Assembly: GCA_038319025.1 (NCBI GenBank)
Contig: JBBQCW010000002.1
Coordinates: 189,198 to 253,197 of the forward strand
Direction: 5' to 3'
Source of the DNA: JBBQCW01 sp038319025
Lineage (GTDB): Bacteria; Actinomycetota; Thermoleophilia; Solirubrobacterales; Solirubrobacteraceae
DNA: 64,000 bases
Under the pieces are notes generated by a model, which was not told the DNA's origin, searched no databases, and saw nothing but the letters and a program-made list of their open reading frames with translations. Of the stretch, positions 15,747 through 24,353 are shown in pieces. Position numbers and translations under genes: made by a program. The first letter of the stretch is position 1. Every line of letters begins with the position of its first letter.

Positions 15747-16871
15747 ATGCCCGCCGCCTGGCCGCCGACCACCGCCACGCCGATCGCCGCATTCGCGCTG
15801 CGCGACGGCGACCAGAGCGCCGAGCAGATCGCCGGCTGGCTGGTCGATTGGATCGGCGGCGCGCAACGGTCGCTCGACATCGCGCTCTATGACGTGCGCT
15901 TGCCCGGCGAAGTCGGCGACCGCGTCGCCGGTGCACTGAAGGCCGCGGCAGCCCGTGGCGTCGCTGTGCGCATCGCCTACAACCACGACGAGAACGACGT
16001 AGGCCAGCTGCCGTCCACGCCTCCTCCGCGGACGCAGCCCCCGATCTTGGAGGCCATCGGCGTCCCGTTGCGCGCGATTCCCGGCGAGCCTGATCTGATG
16101 CACCACAAGTACCTCGTGCGCGACGGCGAATCCGTGTGGACGGGCTCCACGAACTGGACTTTGGATTCGTGGACGCGGGAGGAGAATGTGCTTGTTGCCG
16201 TGAACTCCGCCGCTGTCGCCGCGGACTTCGCGCACGACTTCACCGACCTCTGGGACGGCGGGAAGGTCGAGAAGTCCGGCCGGTTTGACACGGTCGCCAC
16301 CGCGGTCGGCGACGCGACGGTGCGCGCCTGGTTCTGCCCCGGCCGCGGCGAGGAGTTGAGCGACCGGATCGCGGCAGCGATCACCGCCGCCACCCGGCGG
16401 GTGCGCATCGCCTCCCCCGTGCTGACCGCCGCGGCGGTACTCCACGCGCTCGACGGCGTGCTGGCCGCCGGCACGCTGGATGTCACGGGCGTGTGCGACG
16501 CCACCCAGATCCACCAGGTCTTCAACCAGTGGCATGAGAACCCGAACGTGTCGTGGAAGGTGCCCGTGCTGGCCGGCGTCCTCACGCGGGCGCAGTTCCA
16601 CGGCAAGCAGTCAACGCCCTACGCTCCCGGCGCCGTCCACGACTACATGCACGCGAAGGTCACGGTGGTGGACGACACCGTGTTCCTCGGTTCCTTCAAC
16701 CTTTCGCGTTCGGGTGAGCAGAACGCCGAGAACGTGCTGGAGATCGCGGACCCGGTGCTGGCGGACGCGATGGCCGCCTTCATCGACGAGACGCGGGGGC
16801 GTTACCCGGTGGTGGAGCCGCCGGCGTTCGCCGCCGCTTCCGCGCAGGCCGGCCCCTCCGGCCATCCCTGA
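15747..16871 (+). CDS. Phospholipase D-superfamily protein (two HKD motifs)
   Basis: A 374-residue protein with two PLD catalytic motifs: His119-x-Lys121...Asp126 in MHHKYLVRDGESVWTGSTNWT and His302-x-Lys304...Asp309 in MHAKVTVVDDTVFLGSFNLS. Each is followed by the conserved GS(T/F)N(W/L) turn. The two halves would form one active site with a covalent phosphohistidine intermediate. Members act as phospholipases, cardiolipin synthases or nucleases. There is no signal peptide or membrane helix, so a cytoplasmic phosphodiesterase is possible. The gene ends 70 bp inside the convergent LOG-family gene. Confidence 0.9.
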   Translation: MPAAWPPTTATPIAAFALRDGDQSAEQIAGWLVDWIGGAQRSLDIALYDVRLPGEVGDRVAGALKAAAARGVAVRIAYNHDENDVGQLPSTPPPRTQPPILEAIGVPLRAIPGEPDLMHHKYLVRDGESVWTGSTNWTLDSWTREENVLVAVNSAAVAADFAHDFTDLWDGGKVEKSGRFDTVATAVGDATVRAWFCPGRGEELSDRIAAAITAATRRVRIASPVLTAAAVLHALDGVLAAGTLDVTGVCDATQIHQVFNQWHENPNVSWKVPVLAGVLTRAQFHGKQSTPYAPGAVHDYMHAKVTVVDDTVFLGSFNLSRSGEQNAENVLEIADPVLADAMAAFIDETRGRYPVVEPPAFAAASAQAGPSGHP

Positions 16872-17572
16872 CGCAGCTCGCCCGCGCGAACGATCCGCAC
16901 GACCTCAACCGGGTCGTCGGTTATGTGGAAGAGATCGAGATCGTGCGCGCCGATAATGCCCGCGGCCAGCGGCCCGTCGGCCAGCCACTCGCGCAGGCCA
17001 CCCCAGAACGCGGTGCCCACGAGCACGACCGGGAAGTGGCGGACGGTGTCGGTCTGGATCAGCACCAGCGCCTCGAACAACTCGTCGAACGTGCCAAACC
17101 CACCGGGCAGCACCACGAACGCCGTGGCGTACCGCACGAACATCACCTTGCGGGTGAAGAAGTGGTCGAACATCAGCACCCGGTCCTGAAACGGGTTGGG
17201 CTGCTGCTCGGCGGGCAGCACGATGTTCAGGCCGATCGAAAGCGCGCCGGCATCGCGGGCCCCGCGGTTGGCGGCCTCCATCAGCCCGGGCCCACCGCCG
17301 GTGATGATGGCGTAGCCGGCCTGCCCCACCTGCCGGGCGGTCTCCCGGCCCAGGGCGTACATGGGGTCCTCGGGGGCCACGCGGGCGGAGCCGAAGAACG
17401 AAACTGCGCACGCCACGTCGGCCAGCGCGGCGAACCCGCTGGTGAGCTCCGCGTCGATGTCCCTGACGCGCTGCGCATCGGTCTTCTCGGTGAGAACCGA
17501 AGAGAGCTGCGCGTTGAGAAGCTCGTCGTCCGGGCTCTCAGGCGCGCGGGGGAACGAAGGAAGGTCGGCCAT
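16802..17572 (-). CDS. LOG family protein (TIGR00730-type Rossmann fold; nucleoside 5'-monophosphate phosphoribohydrolase)
   Basis: A 256-residue protein of the lysine-decarboxylase-like/LOG family, which releases free base from (cytokinin) nucleoside monophosphates. The nucleotide-binding GGGPGLMEAANRGA begins at 92 and the catalytic PGGFGTFDE is at 156-164, with Arg141 and Glu164 at the expected positions. An N-terminal helical extension of about 50 residues precedes the Rossmann core, as in the longer bacterial subgroup. It overlaps the convergent phospholipase D gene by 70 bp. TAGCCT lies 8 bp before the ATG. The physiological substrate in bacteria of this type is unclear. Confidence 0.88.
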   Translation of the reverse strand: MADLPSFPRAPESPDDELLNAQLSSVLTEKTDAQRVRDIDAELTSGFAALADVACAVSFFGSARVAPEDPMYALGRETARQVGQAGYAIITGGGPGLMEAANRGARDAGALSIGLNIVLPAEQQPNPFQDRVLMFDHFFTRKVMFVRYATAFVVLPGGFGTFDELFEALVLIQTDTVRHFPVVLVGTAFWGGLREWLADGPLAAGIIGAHDLDLFHITDDPVEVVRIVRAGELRQGWPEGPACAEAAANAGGSTTG

Positions 17573-17583
17573 ATCCGCGGAGG

Positions 17584-17988
17584 CTATCGTCGGGCGTGTC
17601 CGGCGAGCTGGGCGTCCGCTGCGGCCCGGGCGTCAGCGCTGACCAGGCGTCCGATGTGCTCGCGGTGCTCGGCCACGAGCCCGTACGTCGCGCGGACCGG
17701 CCCCGGCAGCGCCTGAGCAACGTGCTCGATGGCTCGCCATCCCGGCCCCTTCAGCGCGCCGGCGACCACCACCGCCGCATCACCGCCTGAGAACACCTGC
17801 CCATCCGCCGTCACAGCGTGAGCGGTGCGCAGGCGCAGATCGGGCGGCACATCCGCGAGCAGCCGCTCACCCTGCGGGGACTGGATCGCCACGGGCGTCA
17901 ACACGCCGCGCGCGTCACGGCGCAGCAGCCACGCGACCGACCAACGGCAGAAGCCACAGTCGGCGTCGTAAAGGACCGAGAGGCTCAG
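17584..17988 (-). CDS. DCC-family thiol-disulfide oxidoreductase-like protein (DUF393), start codon unclear
   Basis: The frame encodes the DCC signature YDADCGFCRWSVAWLLRRD near its N-terminus and ends in LAGHARR, about 134 residues in all, the normal length of this family. It has no ATG, GTG or TTG between the upstream stop codon and the DCC motif. The listed start is a CTG preceded directly by CAGGAG, which is a poor initiation context. An ATG at 18005-18003 lies in another frame and runs MTVIRS before a stop; a one-base shift would join it to the DCC frame. The preceding aldo/keto reductase stop is in the same frame as this gene. A frameshift, unusual start or read-through are all possible. 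Confidence 0.65.
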   Translation of the reverse strand: MSLSVLYDADCGFCRWSVAWLLRRDARGVLTPVAIQSPQGERLLADVPPDLRLRTAHAVTADGQVFSGGDAAVVVAGALKGPGWRAIEHVAQALPGPVRATYGLVAEHREHIGRLVSADARAAADAQLAGHARR

Positions 17989-18033
17989 CTCCTGATCACC
18001 GTCATCAAGAACGGGAAGAGGTTCTCGTAGAAG

Positions 18034-19071
18034 TCATTGGGGGACGGCCGGGCGCCGCCGTGCCCCGGGCTCCAGGGCCGGGTTGTCCCAGCCGCTGTCG
18101 GTCGCATTGACGGTGGTGCCCGGGGCGACGATCTCGTCGATCCGGTCCAGCAACGCGTCGTCGAGGTTCACATCTGCCGCGCCGAGCTGGGATTCGAGCT
18201 GCTCCATCGTCCGCGGCCCGATGATCGCCGCGGTCACGCCCGGGTGGCGGATCACGAAGGCCAGCGCCATGTGGATGAGCGACAGGCCGGCCTCGTCGGC
18301 CAGCTGCCCAAGCGCGTCGGCGGCGTCGAGCTTGGCCTGGTTACCCGGGATAGACAGGTCGTAACGGGCGGGCAGCATGGCTGCGCGCCGCGACTTCAGG
18401 TCCTCGGCGCCCTTGCGCCAGCGCCCCGACAGCCAGCCGCCGGCCAGCGGGCTCCACGGTATGACGCCCATCCCGTGCTCCAGGCACGTAGGCAGCACGT
18501 CAGCCTCCACGCCGCGGGCGAGCAGCGAGTACGGCGGCTGCTCGCACACGAAGCGCTGGTGGCCGCGGTCGCGGGCCACCCACTGGGCCTCCACGATCTG
18601 CGCGGCCGGGTAGGTCGAGGAGCCGATGTAGCGGACTTTGCCCTGCGTGACGAGGTCAGATAACGCGCCGAGGGTCTCATCGTGGTCGGTCCACGGATCC
18701 CAGCGGTGTACTTGGTAGAGGTCGATCCAGTCGGTCTGCAGGCGTTTGAGTGACGACTCAACCTCCTGCACTATCCAGCGGCGCGAGTTGCCGGCCTGGT
18801 TGGGGTCATCCCCCATCGTCCCGTGGAACTTCGTGGCGAGCACAACGTTCTCACGACGGCCACCGGCCAGGGCCTTGCCCACGATCGTCTCCGACTCGCC
18901 GCTCGAGTAGACGTCGGCCGTGTCGATGAAGGAGATCCCGCCGTCAAGCGCTGCGTGGATGATGCGAACGCTCTCGTCGTGATCGGGTTCACCCCACGCG
19001 CCGAACATCATGGCCCCCAGACATAGCGGGCTGACGTGAACGCCGGTGCGTCCGAGGGTGCGAGGGTTCAT
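18034..19071 (-). CDS. Aldo/keto reductase
   Basis: A 345-residue NADPH-dependent aldo/keto reductase. The catalytic tetrad is complete: Asp50 and Tyr55 in FIDTADVYSSGESE, Lys81 in ATKFHG, and His122 in YQVHRW. SPLAGGWLSG and the cofactor-binding IIGPRTMEQLESQL lie in the C-terminal part, as in the AKR11/AKR12-type bacterial enzymes. The substrate is probably an aldehyde or ketone but cannot be specified. A -10 box TAGCCT ends 7 bp before the ATG, consistent with a leaderless message. The stop is followed within about 30 bp by the DCC protein frame. Confidence 0.93.
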   Translation of the reverse strand: MNPRTLGRTGVHVSPLCLGAMMFGAWGEPDHDESVRIIHAALDGGISFIDTADVYSSGESETIVGKALAGGRRENVVLATKFHGTMGDDPNQAGNSRRWIVQEVESSLKRLQTDWIDLYQVHRWDPWTDHDETLGALSDLVTQGKVRYIGSSTYPAAQIVEAQWVARDRGHQRFVCEQPPYSLLARGVEADVLPTCLEHGMGVIPWSPLAGGWLSGRWRKGAEDLKSRRAAMLPARYDLSIPGNQAKLDAADALGQLADEAGLSLIHMALAFVIRHPGVTAAIIGPRTMEQLESQLGAADVNLDDALLDRIDEIVAPGTTVNATDSGWDNPALEPGARRRPAVPQ

Positions 19072-19078
19072 CGACCGC

Positions 19079-19084
19079 AGGCTA
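19079..19084 (-). promoter_or_regulatory. -10 box of the aldo/keto reductase gene (leaderless)
   Basis: TAGCCT on the minus strand ends 7 bp before the ATG. Confidence 0.5.
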
Positions 19085-19125
19085 CTCCCGGGCCACGTCC
19101 GGCATCCACGCTGCCGGCGGCGGGA

Positions 19126-19638
19126 TCAACCACCGGCCAGCGTCGCGCCCCAGGCACGGGCGCGTTCAAGCTCACCGTCGGCGAGCGGTCCCTCGTTGTC
19201 GTCGACGAGAAAGCTCTGGCGGTCGGCCACCTCGTACCCGCGGTGGCGTAGCCGCCGTGCGATGCCTTTGGCGGCCGAACCGGTGAGCGCTGCCGCCTTG
19301 TCGGCCCGCGAGTCGAATGCGGCCGCCCGTGCGCCTCCACCTTCAAGGGTGCGCAGCCACGAGCGCAGACCGGTGTCGTCGTCGGCGTGCGGATCGACCG
19401 GGTGCCCTTCCTCCTGGGCCCCTTCGACGGCCAGATGGCGGGTTTTGTGGCTGGCCAGTCCATGCATGTGCGTAGGCCCGCCCACGATCAGCAGGTCCGC
19501 GGCCGACGTGGCGGCAGCGGCCCCCGACACGGGCGTGACGGTGACGCCGGCGCCCGCTGACTGCACGCCCTCGGCAATGGCGTCCGCGATCGCATGCGTG
19601 TTGCCAAAGACCGACTCGTACACAACCAGGACATCCAT
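19126..19638 (-). CDS. Flavodoxin-family protein
   Basis: A 170-residue flavodoxin-like protein. The FMN phosphate loop is ESVFGNTHAIA (8-18), and LLIVGGPTHMHGLAS forms the loop over the isoalloxazine ring. The C-terminal half contains FDSRAD and a GYEV strand as in MenA/hemG-like and stress-type flavodoxins. Unlike many neighbours it has a good ribosome site: GGAGGTG lies 9 bp before the ATG, so this gene is leadered. It sits between the aldo/keto reductase and the cell-wall hydrolase, all on the minus strand. A redox-carrier role is likely; partners are unknown. Confidence 0.87.
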   Translation of the reverse strand: MDVLVVYESVFGNTHAIADAIAEGVQSAGAGVTVTPVSGAAAATSAADLLIVGGPTHMHGLASHKTRHLAVEGAQEEGHPVDPHADDDTGLRSWLRTLEGGGARAAAFDSRADKAAALTGSAAKGIARRLRHRGYEVADRQSFLVDDNEGPLADGELERARAWGATLAGG

Positions 19639-19729
19639 CGCTCGTCACACCTCCACGTGGGTTGGTGTTGACCGTAGCCCGATAGCGGTCGTCCGTAATC
19701 CGCGGAAACGACCGAGCCGGTGGGGAATT

Positions 19730-19768
19730 GTCCGCAGTCACGCCCGGACCTCGGGCGTGACTGCGGAC
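19730..19768 (-). terminator. Strong perfect hairpin after the cell-wall hydrolase gene
   Basis: A perfect 16-bp stem (arms 19730-19745 and 19753-19768, GTCCGCAGTCACGCCC and its complement) encloses the 7-base loop GGACCTC. It begins 5 bp after the hydrolase stop codon. There is no long T-run, but in this GC-rich genome it is the best terminator candidate in the window. Confidence 0.7.
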
Positions 19769-19772
19769 GACC

Positions 19773-20804
19773 TCAGAACCCCTTGGGGTGACGAACGACG
19801 AACCCGCTATTGGAGCGAGTCTCCTTCTGCCAGCGACTCGGGTTGGCACCGGAGGTGTCAAACCGAAGGCCGGCGACATACATGTACGTGTGACCGGCGT
19901 TGGCGTAGATCGAGATCCACTGGCCCTTGCCCGCCTTGCCCCACGACTCCAGGTCGCCGGAGGTCAGCTGAGTGTCTAGCAGGCCGCCGCCGTGCAGCGC
20001 GTACGAAAGCGAGCCCGAACAGTCGTAGCCGCTGGACTTGAAGCTGCCGTGGCCGCCGCCGTACACGTACGGCTTGGTGGCGATCTCGTTGCCCGCGGCG
20101 ATGATCTGCTGAATCTCGATCGGCGCGTCGGAGGGCGCGATGGCCAGGCCGTCCTTGCCGAGCTTGGCGTGGCCGACCGGCGCGTCGGGTGCTGCCGGGG
20201 CATCGCCCTCGGCCGCGCCGCCGCTGGCGGTCGCGGTGCTCAGGCTCTGAATGTCCCCGCGCTGCAGGACGCCGTCGACGGTGAGCTGATGATCCCCCTC
20301 AAAACGACGCAGCGCGGACGCCGTCTTTGCCGTGAAGGTGGTGGTGATGGCGACTCGATAGCCGGCCTTGGTGAGCTTGTCACCGAGAACGCGGACATCG
20401 TGGCCGCTCATCCCCTGGGCCAGCGGGAGGCGGTCGCCCAGGTGCTGGGAAGCGGAGGAGATGTGCTTGCCCTTGGCCGCCGCGGTCTTGAGCGCCGCGA
20501 TCGTCTGGGTGCCGGCGGTTCCGCTGGCGGGGAGCACGTTGGCCCACTGTTGGAACGTCTGGACGGCACGCGTGGTGCCCGCTCCGAACGCGCCGTCGGC
20601 GCTGACCTTCAGGCCGACCGTGGTGAGCAGGCTCTGCAGCGCCTTGACGTCGGCACCGTTGTCTCCGGCGCGCATGGTGCGATCGCCGAGGTTGTAGGCA
20701 TGGGCGTCCTGAACATGGACGACGGCAGCGGTGGCGGTGCCTGCGGCGCTAAGCAGCAAACAGGCCGCAATCGCGGTGAGGGTACGGCGAACAGGCATGA
20801 GCAC
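19773..20804 (-). CDS. Secreted NlpC/P60-like cell-wall hydrolase with two peptidoglycan-binding repeats
   Basis: A 343-residue secreted protein. It has a signal peptide (about 1-27, ending GTATAA), two peptidoglycan-binding type 1 repeats (about 42-110, GDNGADVKALQSLLTTVG, and about 130-190, GMSGHDVRVLGDKLTKAGY), a Pro/Ala linker, and a C-terminal NlpC/P60-like Cys peptidase domain. Cys262 in GYDCSGSLSYAL and His305 in NAGHTYMYVAG are the likely catalytic pair. It should cleave peptide stems of peptidoglycan outside the cell. The start is GTG, 9 bp after AAGGGA. The 5' leader is a c-di-AMP riboswitch, tying this hydrolase to cell-wall and osmotic control. A strong hairpin ends the unit. Confidence 0.9.
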   Translation of the reverse strand: MLMPVRRTLTAIAACLLLSAAGTATAAVVHVQDAHAYNLGDRTMRAGDNGADVKALQSLLTTVGLKVSADGAFGAGTTRAVQTFQQWANVLPASGTAGTQTIAALKTAAAKGKHISSASQHLGDRLPLAQGMSGHDVRVLGDKLTKAGYRVAITTTFTAKTASALRRFEGDHQLTVDGVLQRGDIQSLSTATASGGAAEGDAPAAPDAPVGHAKLGKDGLAIAPSDAPIEIQQIIAAGNEIATKPYVYGGGHGSFKSSGYDCSGSLSYALHGGGLLDTQLTSGDLESWGKAGKGQWISIYANAGHTYMYVAGLRFDTSGANPSRWQKETRSNSGFVVRHPKGF

Positions 20805-20811
20805 GGCGGAC

Positions 20812-20970
20812 GATCCCTTCTCTTTCGTGCGCCTACGGGGTTAGCTGTCGGGCTCGCGCGGAAAGAGTCGCGCTACACCGCATATCGCGGCGATTCGCCC
20901 CCGGCCCGGATCTCTCCGAACCACTGGGTCCCCCGTTCCCCGCCCTTCGAATGGGCAGGAACTCGGCGTC
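20812..20970 (-). promoter_or_regulatory. Cyclic di-AMP riboswitch (ydaO/yuaA class)
   Basis: The leader of the NlpC/P60 gene carries the conserved blocks of the ydaO/yuaA element in order on the minus strand: GCCGAGTTCC near the 5' end, GGGGAACGGGGGACCC, GTGGTTCGG, GGGGGCGAATC, then GAGCCCGACAGCTAACCCCG, GTAGGCG and AGAAGGGATC just before the coding start. This class binds c-di-AMP and usually switches expression off at high ligand. In actinobacteria it commonly precedes cell-wall hydrolases, exactly as here. A possible -10 TCTAAT (20984-20979) lies upstream. Identified from memory of the consensus; a covariance search would settle it. Confidence 0.88.
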
Positions 20971-21020
20971 GTTGATCAATTAGACACTTGCAAGGTAGCG
21001 AAGTTACGGCCTCGGGCACC

Positions 21021-21040
21021 CCACATCAAGGGTTATGTGG
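21021..21040. terminator. Short hairpin between the M20 peptidase gene and the riboswitch promoter
   Basis: CCACAT (21021-21026) and ATGTGG (21035-21040) form a perfect 6-bp stem with an 8-base loop, between the end of the M20 gene and the start of the riboswitch transcript. Probable weak terminator. Confidence 0.35.
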
Positions 21041-21097
21041 CCAGTTTCGCCGCCAGAGTCAGTGATCCTGCGGGCTGCGACCCTTGTGTGCGACGGG

Positions 21098-22237
21098 TCA
21101 CAGAGCGGTGCGCAGCGCCGCATCGGCCACCGCGAGCGCAACTTCGGCCCGTATCCGCAGCGAGGCCTCGTCGACGTATTCGTGTGGCGCGTGGGCGCCT
21201 GCGCCGCGCGGCCCGAGGCCGTCGACCGTCCAGGGGATCGACGCCGCGAAGTGGCTGGCGTCCGATGCGCCACCCCGTTCGCCGGCGGCGATCGGGGCCC
21301 CCCAGGCCGCGCTCGCCGCGGCAAGCAGATCGATCGTGCTGGCACGCGCATCCATTCCGGGCCAGCGGCGGACCATGCGGGCATCGATGGCGACCTCGTC
21401 GATCTCCCCCGGGATCGCCGCGAGCACCGGCTCGAACGCGTCGAGGGAGTCCGCGCGCAGGTCGGCGATCAGTTCGCCGGAACCGGGGACGACGTTGAGC
21501 GCCTCGCCGGAACGCAGGATCGTGGGCACGGCGGTCAGGCGCTGCGGCCCGTGCGGATCGTGAGCGTCGGCGACGAGCTGCGCGACCTGGGCCAGAGCCA
21601 GCAGCGCGTTGCGGCCGTCGTCCGGGGCGGCGCCCGAATGTGCCGAGCGGCCGGTGGCCGTCACGTTCAGCGAGCCGGCCGCCTTACGCCGCACGACCAC
21701 GCCCTGGCCTCCATCCGGCCCTGGCTCGCCCGCCTCGAAACACAAGCAGGCGTCAAAGCCGGCGAACCGCTCGGTGTGGGCGAACGTATCCGTGCGCCAT
21801 TCCTCGTCACACACGAGCAGAAGTGAGACCTCGGCAAACTCCTCGGCGCGGTCCTCGGCCAGGGCCTGCAGCACGCCGAGCGCCAGCACGTCACCCCCCT
21901 TCATGTCCACCGTGCCCGAGCCGACGAGTCGGTCCCCTTCATGAACCATCGGCCGATGGTCGGCATGGGCGATGACGGTGTCGACGTGGCCGACGAGCAG
22001 CAAGCGCCGGGTTCCCGCACCGGTGATGCTCAGCAGCAGATCCGGGGCGTGCTCAGGGGAGGAGCACGGGAGTCGGTGCACTACGGCCTGCGGCGGCGCG
22101 AGCGCCACGACCACGGCGATGGCCTCCTCGGCGCCCGGAACATCGCCCGACGGGGAGGAGACGCCCACCAGCGCGGCCAGGTCGCGCGCGGCGTGCTGGG
22201 CGATGCGGGCGCCGTGGGCGGCGATCCATTGGTCCAT
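21098..22237 (-). CDS. M20-family metallopeptidase (glutamate carboxypeptidase type)
   Basis: A 379-residue zinc peptidase. LLVGHVDTV (about 80-88) supplies the first metal His and neighbouring Asp, GSGTVDMKGG the bridging Asp, and CDEEW the catalytic Glu pair. The dimerisation (lid) domain follows SAHSGAAPDDGRNAL, and SDASHFAASIPWTVDGLGPRG contributes the last metal ligand region. The overall pattern resembles carboxypeptidase G2-like enzymes that remove C-terminal glutamate. Upstream, AAAGGG lies 7 bp before the ATG. It is divergent from the peroxiredoxin gene, 77 bp apart. Substrate cannot be defined. Confidence 0.9.
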   Translation of the reverse strand: MDQWIAAHGARIAQHAARDLAALVGVSSPSGDVPGAEEAIAVVVALAPPQAVVHRLPCSSPEHAPDLLLSITGAGTRRLLLVGHVDTVIAHADHRPMVHEGDRLVGSGTVDMKGGDVLALGVLQALAEDRAEEFAEVSLLLVCDEEWRTDTFAHTERFAGFDACLCFEAGEPGPDGGQGVVVRRKAAGSLNVTATGRSAHSGAAPDDGRNALLALAQVAQLVADAHDPHGPQRLTAVPTILRSGEALNVVPGSGELIADLRADSLDAFEPVLAAIPGEIDEVAIDARMVRRWPGMDARASTIDLLAAASAAWGAPIAAGERGGASDASHFAASIPWTVDGLGPRGAGAHAPHEYVDEASLRIRAEVALAVADAALRTAL

Positions 22238-22314
22238 GTCCGTACCCTTTCAGTCATGACTGCTCGCCATTTCTCGCCCATCGCTATTAGCGACTCAAAT
22301 CACGGCCGCTCGCG

Positions 22315-22794
22315 ATGAGTGATCACGCGCTGCTCGGGAAGCCCGCTCCCGACTTCGAGCTTCAGGGCACCGATGGGCCGTTCCGCCTTTCCGACCACCG
22401 CGGCGAGCGAGTCGTGCTGCTGTTCTACCCGGGCGACGAGACGCTCGTGTGCACGAAGCAATTCTGCTCCTATGCTGCGCGGCCGGACGACATGGCGGCG
22501 CTCAACGCGACCGTCGTCGGCATCTCCGCCCAAGACGTGGACAGCCACGAGAAGTTCACCGCCAATCACGACCTCAACGTGCCGCTGCTGGCCGATACCG
22601 AGAAGAAGGTGGCGAAGTCGTTCAAGGTCGTCGCCCCCGTCATTGGCGTGCGACGCGCGATGTTCATCATCGACGAGGAGGGCATCGTGCGGTACGCCCA
22701 TACGCACGCGCTCGGCGTCACTTTCCTGAGCGTCGACGACATCGCCAAGGAACTGGCCAAGCTGGGGCCTGCCCCGGAGCCGGCGGCCGCCTAG
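22315..22794 (+). CDS. Peroxiredoxin (BCP/AhpC-TSA type)
   Basis: A 159-residue thiol peroxidase that reduces hydrogen peroxide and organic peroxides in the cytoplasm. The peroxidatic Cys46 is in FYPGDETLVCTKQFCSY and Cys51 five residues later is the resolving Cys of the atypical 2-Cys BCP group. The supporting Thr/Arg environment (Thr43, Arg at about 117) is present. The canonical motif is PxxxTxxC with Pro; here the segment is PGDETLVC, close to the family pattern. The start gives normal length. It is convergent with the suf block downstream, an oxidative-stress context that may be coincidental. Confidence 0.92.
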   Translation: MSDHALLGKPAPDFELQGTDGPFRLSDHRGERVVLLFYPGDETLVCTKQFCSYAARPDDMAALNATVVGISAQDVDSHEKFTANHDLNVPLLADTEKKVAKSFKVVAPVIGVRRAMFIIDEEGIVRYAHTHALGVTFLSVDDIAKELAKLGPAPEPAAA

Positions 22795-23132
22795 GGCGGG
22801 ACGTGCGCGGGCGCTTCCGATTCCACGGGAGACGGGCACGCGCCGGGGTCGCCCGCCCGGATCGGGCGAGCCGTGGTCGATTACCCCCGCTGAGCGGGGG
22901 TAACTGACCAACCCTCGGCGCCACGCGAACCTTGTTCGGTTCTGGACCTCCTGGGTCCAAAAGTCACCGGGGCCCCCCTCGTGAGCACCGACTTCCCCCT
23001 CCGCGCGACAGGCAGCAGCGAACCTCCAGGCGGCGACAGCGGACGTCATCCGATCTGCGACCGGAGGGCGGTTATCAATCGGATGACGTCAACGGACGAC
23101 GTCCTCTCGCCGACTGCTGAGCAAGCGGCCGC
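22795..23132. other. 338-bp convergent gap with a hairpin, no gene seen
   Basis: Between the peroxiredoxin stop and the sufD stop. No frame shows coding character. It holds one nested palindrome (22874-22910), a short GGACCTCCTGGGTCC palindrome near 22946, and two near-copies of GGATGACGTC/GGACGTC-type sequence (about 23041-23105) of unknown meaning. Confidence 0.5.
22874..22910. repeat. Nested double-stem palindrome (intergenic hairpin family), convergent site
   Basis: The inner stem is 11 bp, TTACCCCCGCT/AGCGGGGGTAA, around a single G (22881-22903). Outer arms TGGTC (22874-22878) and GACCA (22906-22910) extend it after a short internal loop. Probable terminator for both peroxiredoxin and suf transcripts, but part of a wider repeat family. 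Confidence 0.6.
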
Positions 23133-24353
23133 TCAGCCCAGCACGCGCTGCAGACGGCGATCCAGCGCGTCGGCTACGGCGTCGTGCATCGGGCCGCCCT
23201 CGAAGCGCTCAACGAGCGCCTGCAGGAAGCCTTCGATGACGAGGCGGTGCGCAGCGGTGTCATCCAGCCCGCGGGAGCGCAGGTAGAAGATCTGGTCAGG
23301 GTCCACCTGGGCGATCGCGGCGGCGTGCGTGCAGCGCACGTCGTTGGCCAGGATCTCCAAACCGGGGATCGCGTCGGCGTGAGCCTTCTTACCGATCAGC
23401 AGGTTGCGGCATTCCTGGAAGCCGTCGGTCTGCTGGGCGCCCTCGTCGACCTTGATCATCCCGCGCCACACGGCGCTCGAACGGCCGGTGACGATGCCGC
23501 GGAAGGCGAGATCGGACACGCAGTTGGGCGCAGCGTGCGTCTGCAACGTGTCGAAATCCAGGTGCTGGCGACCCTCAGTCGCGTAGGCACCGGTGACCTT
23601 TGCGTGAGCGCCGGGGCCGACCATCTCGGTCTCCAGGAAGACCTTGCCGTTGCCCGAGCCGAAGCCGAGCGTGATCCAGTCCAGTGACGCGTCGCGGTCC
23701 ACGGTGGCGCGCTGGGCGCCCAGGACCCACGTCTTCTCACTGAGATCCTGCGCGCCGACGTAGCGCAGGCGCGCAGCCGGGCCGACGACGAGCTCAACCA
23801 CGCCGTTGACGAGGCCCTCGCCGTCAGGGTCGGCGGAGAGCGTCTGGTCCCAGACCTCGGCCTCCGCGCCCTCCTCCAGCACGACGAGCGTGCGGTGGTG
23901 CAGGGCGCTGCCGGACTCGTGCACCGCGCCGAGCAGAATCGGCGCGTCGACCGTCACGTTGCGCGGTACGTAGACGAATGAGCCGTCCGTCCAGTGCGCA
24001 TCGTTGCGAGCGGTGAACGGGGAGTCGTGGGCAACGGCGCCCAGGTACTTCTCCACCAGGTCAGGGTGCCGCTCGGCCGCGACCGCCAAGGGCAGCACGA
24101 CCGGGCCCTCGGAGACGGCCTCGGCGTCGTCGACACCGACCCCACCTTCGAAGGTGAAGAGCGGCTCGGCCACCGTCGCGATGTCGCCGCTGGGCGCCAC
24201 CGGGAAAGCGTCGAGGTCGAGCGTATCGATGGGCGTGAACTCCCACCCCGTCGTCCCGCGGAAAGCGGGCAGCGGCAGATCGGCCACCGCGGCCGCAAAA
24301 CGGCTGCGGCGCTGGGAGAGGAACTCGGGCTCGGCGATGTCGGTCGCGCTCAT
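23133..24353 (-). CDS. sufD: Fe-S cluster assembly protein SufD
   Basis: A 406-residue SufD, which with SufB and SufC forms the SufBC2D scaffold for Fe-S cluster assembly in the cytoplasm. The C-terminal half has the beta-helix and the conserved tail: [27 protein letters not shown] split over motifs, the conserved His in [23 protein letters not shown], and [13 protein letters not shown]. The start ATG overlaps the SufB stop by 4 bp (ATGA), indicating coupled translation. It is the last gene of the Rieske-sufB-sufD block and is followed by a convergent gap with a hairpin. Confidence 0.96.
   Translation of the reverse strand: MSATDIAEPEFLSQRRSRFAAAVADLPLPAFRGTTGWEFTPIDTLDLDAFPVAPSGDIATVAEPLFTFEGGVGVDDAEAVSEGPVVLPLAVAAERHPDLVEKYLGAVAHDSPFTARNDAHWTDGSFVYVPRNVTVDAPILLGAVHESGSALHHRTLVVLEEGAEAEVWDQTLSADPDGEGLVNGVVELVVGPAARLRYVGAQDLSEKTWVLGAQRATVDRDASLDWITLGFGSGNGKVFLETEMVGPGAHAKVTGAYATEGRQHLDFDTLQTHAAPNCVSDLAFRGIVTGRSSAVWRGMIKVDEGAQQTDGFQECRNLLIGKKAHADAIPGLEILANDVRCTHAAAIAQVDPDQIFYLRSRGLDDTAAHRLVIEGFLQALVERFEGGPMHDAVADALDRRLQRVLG

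Noticed and set aside
19686..19716. CGGTCGT/ACGACCG inverted repeat upstream of the flavodoxin terminator region
   Set aside because: Seven pairs with a long loop; weaker than the adjacent 16-bp hairpin and expected by chance in this composition.
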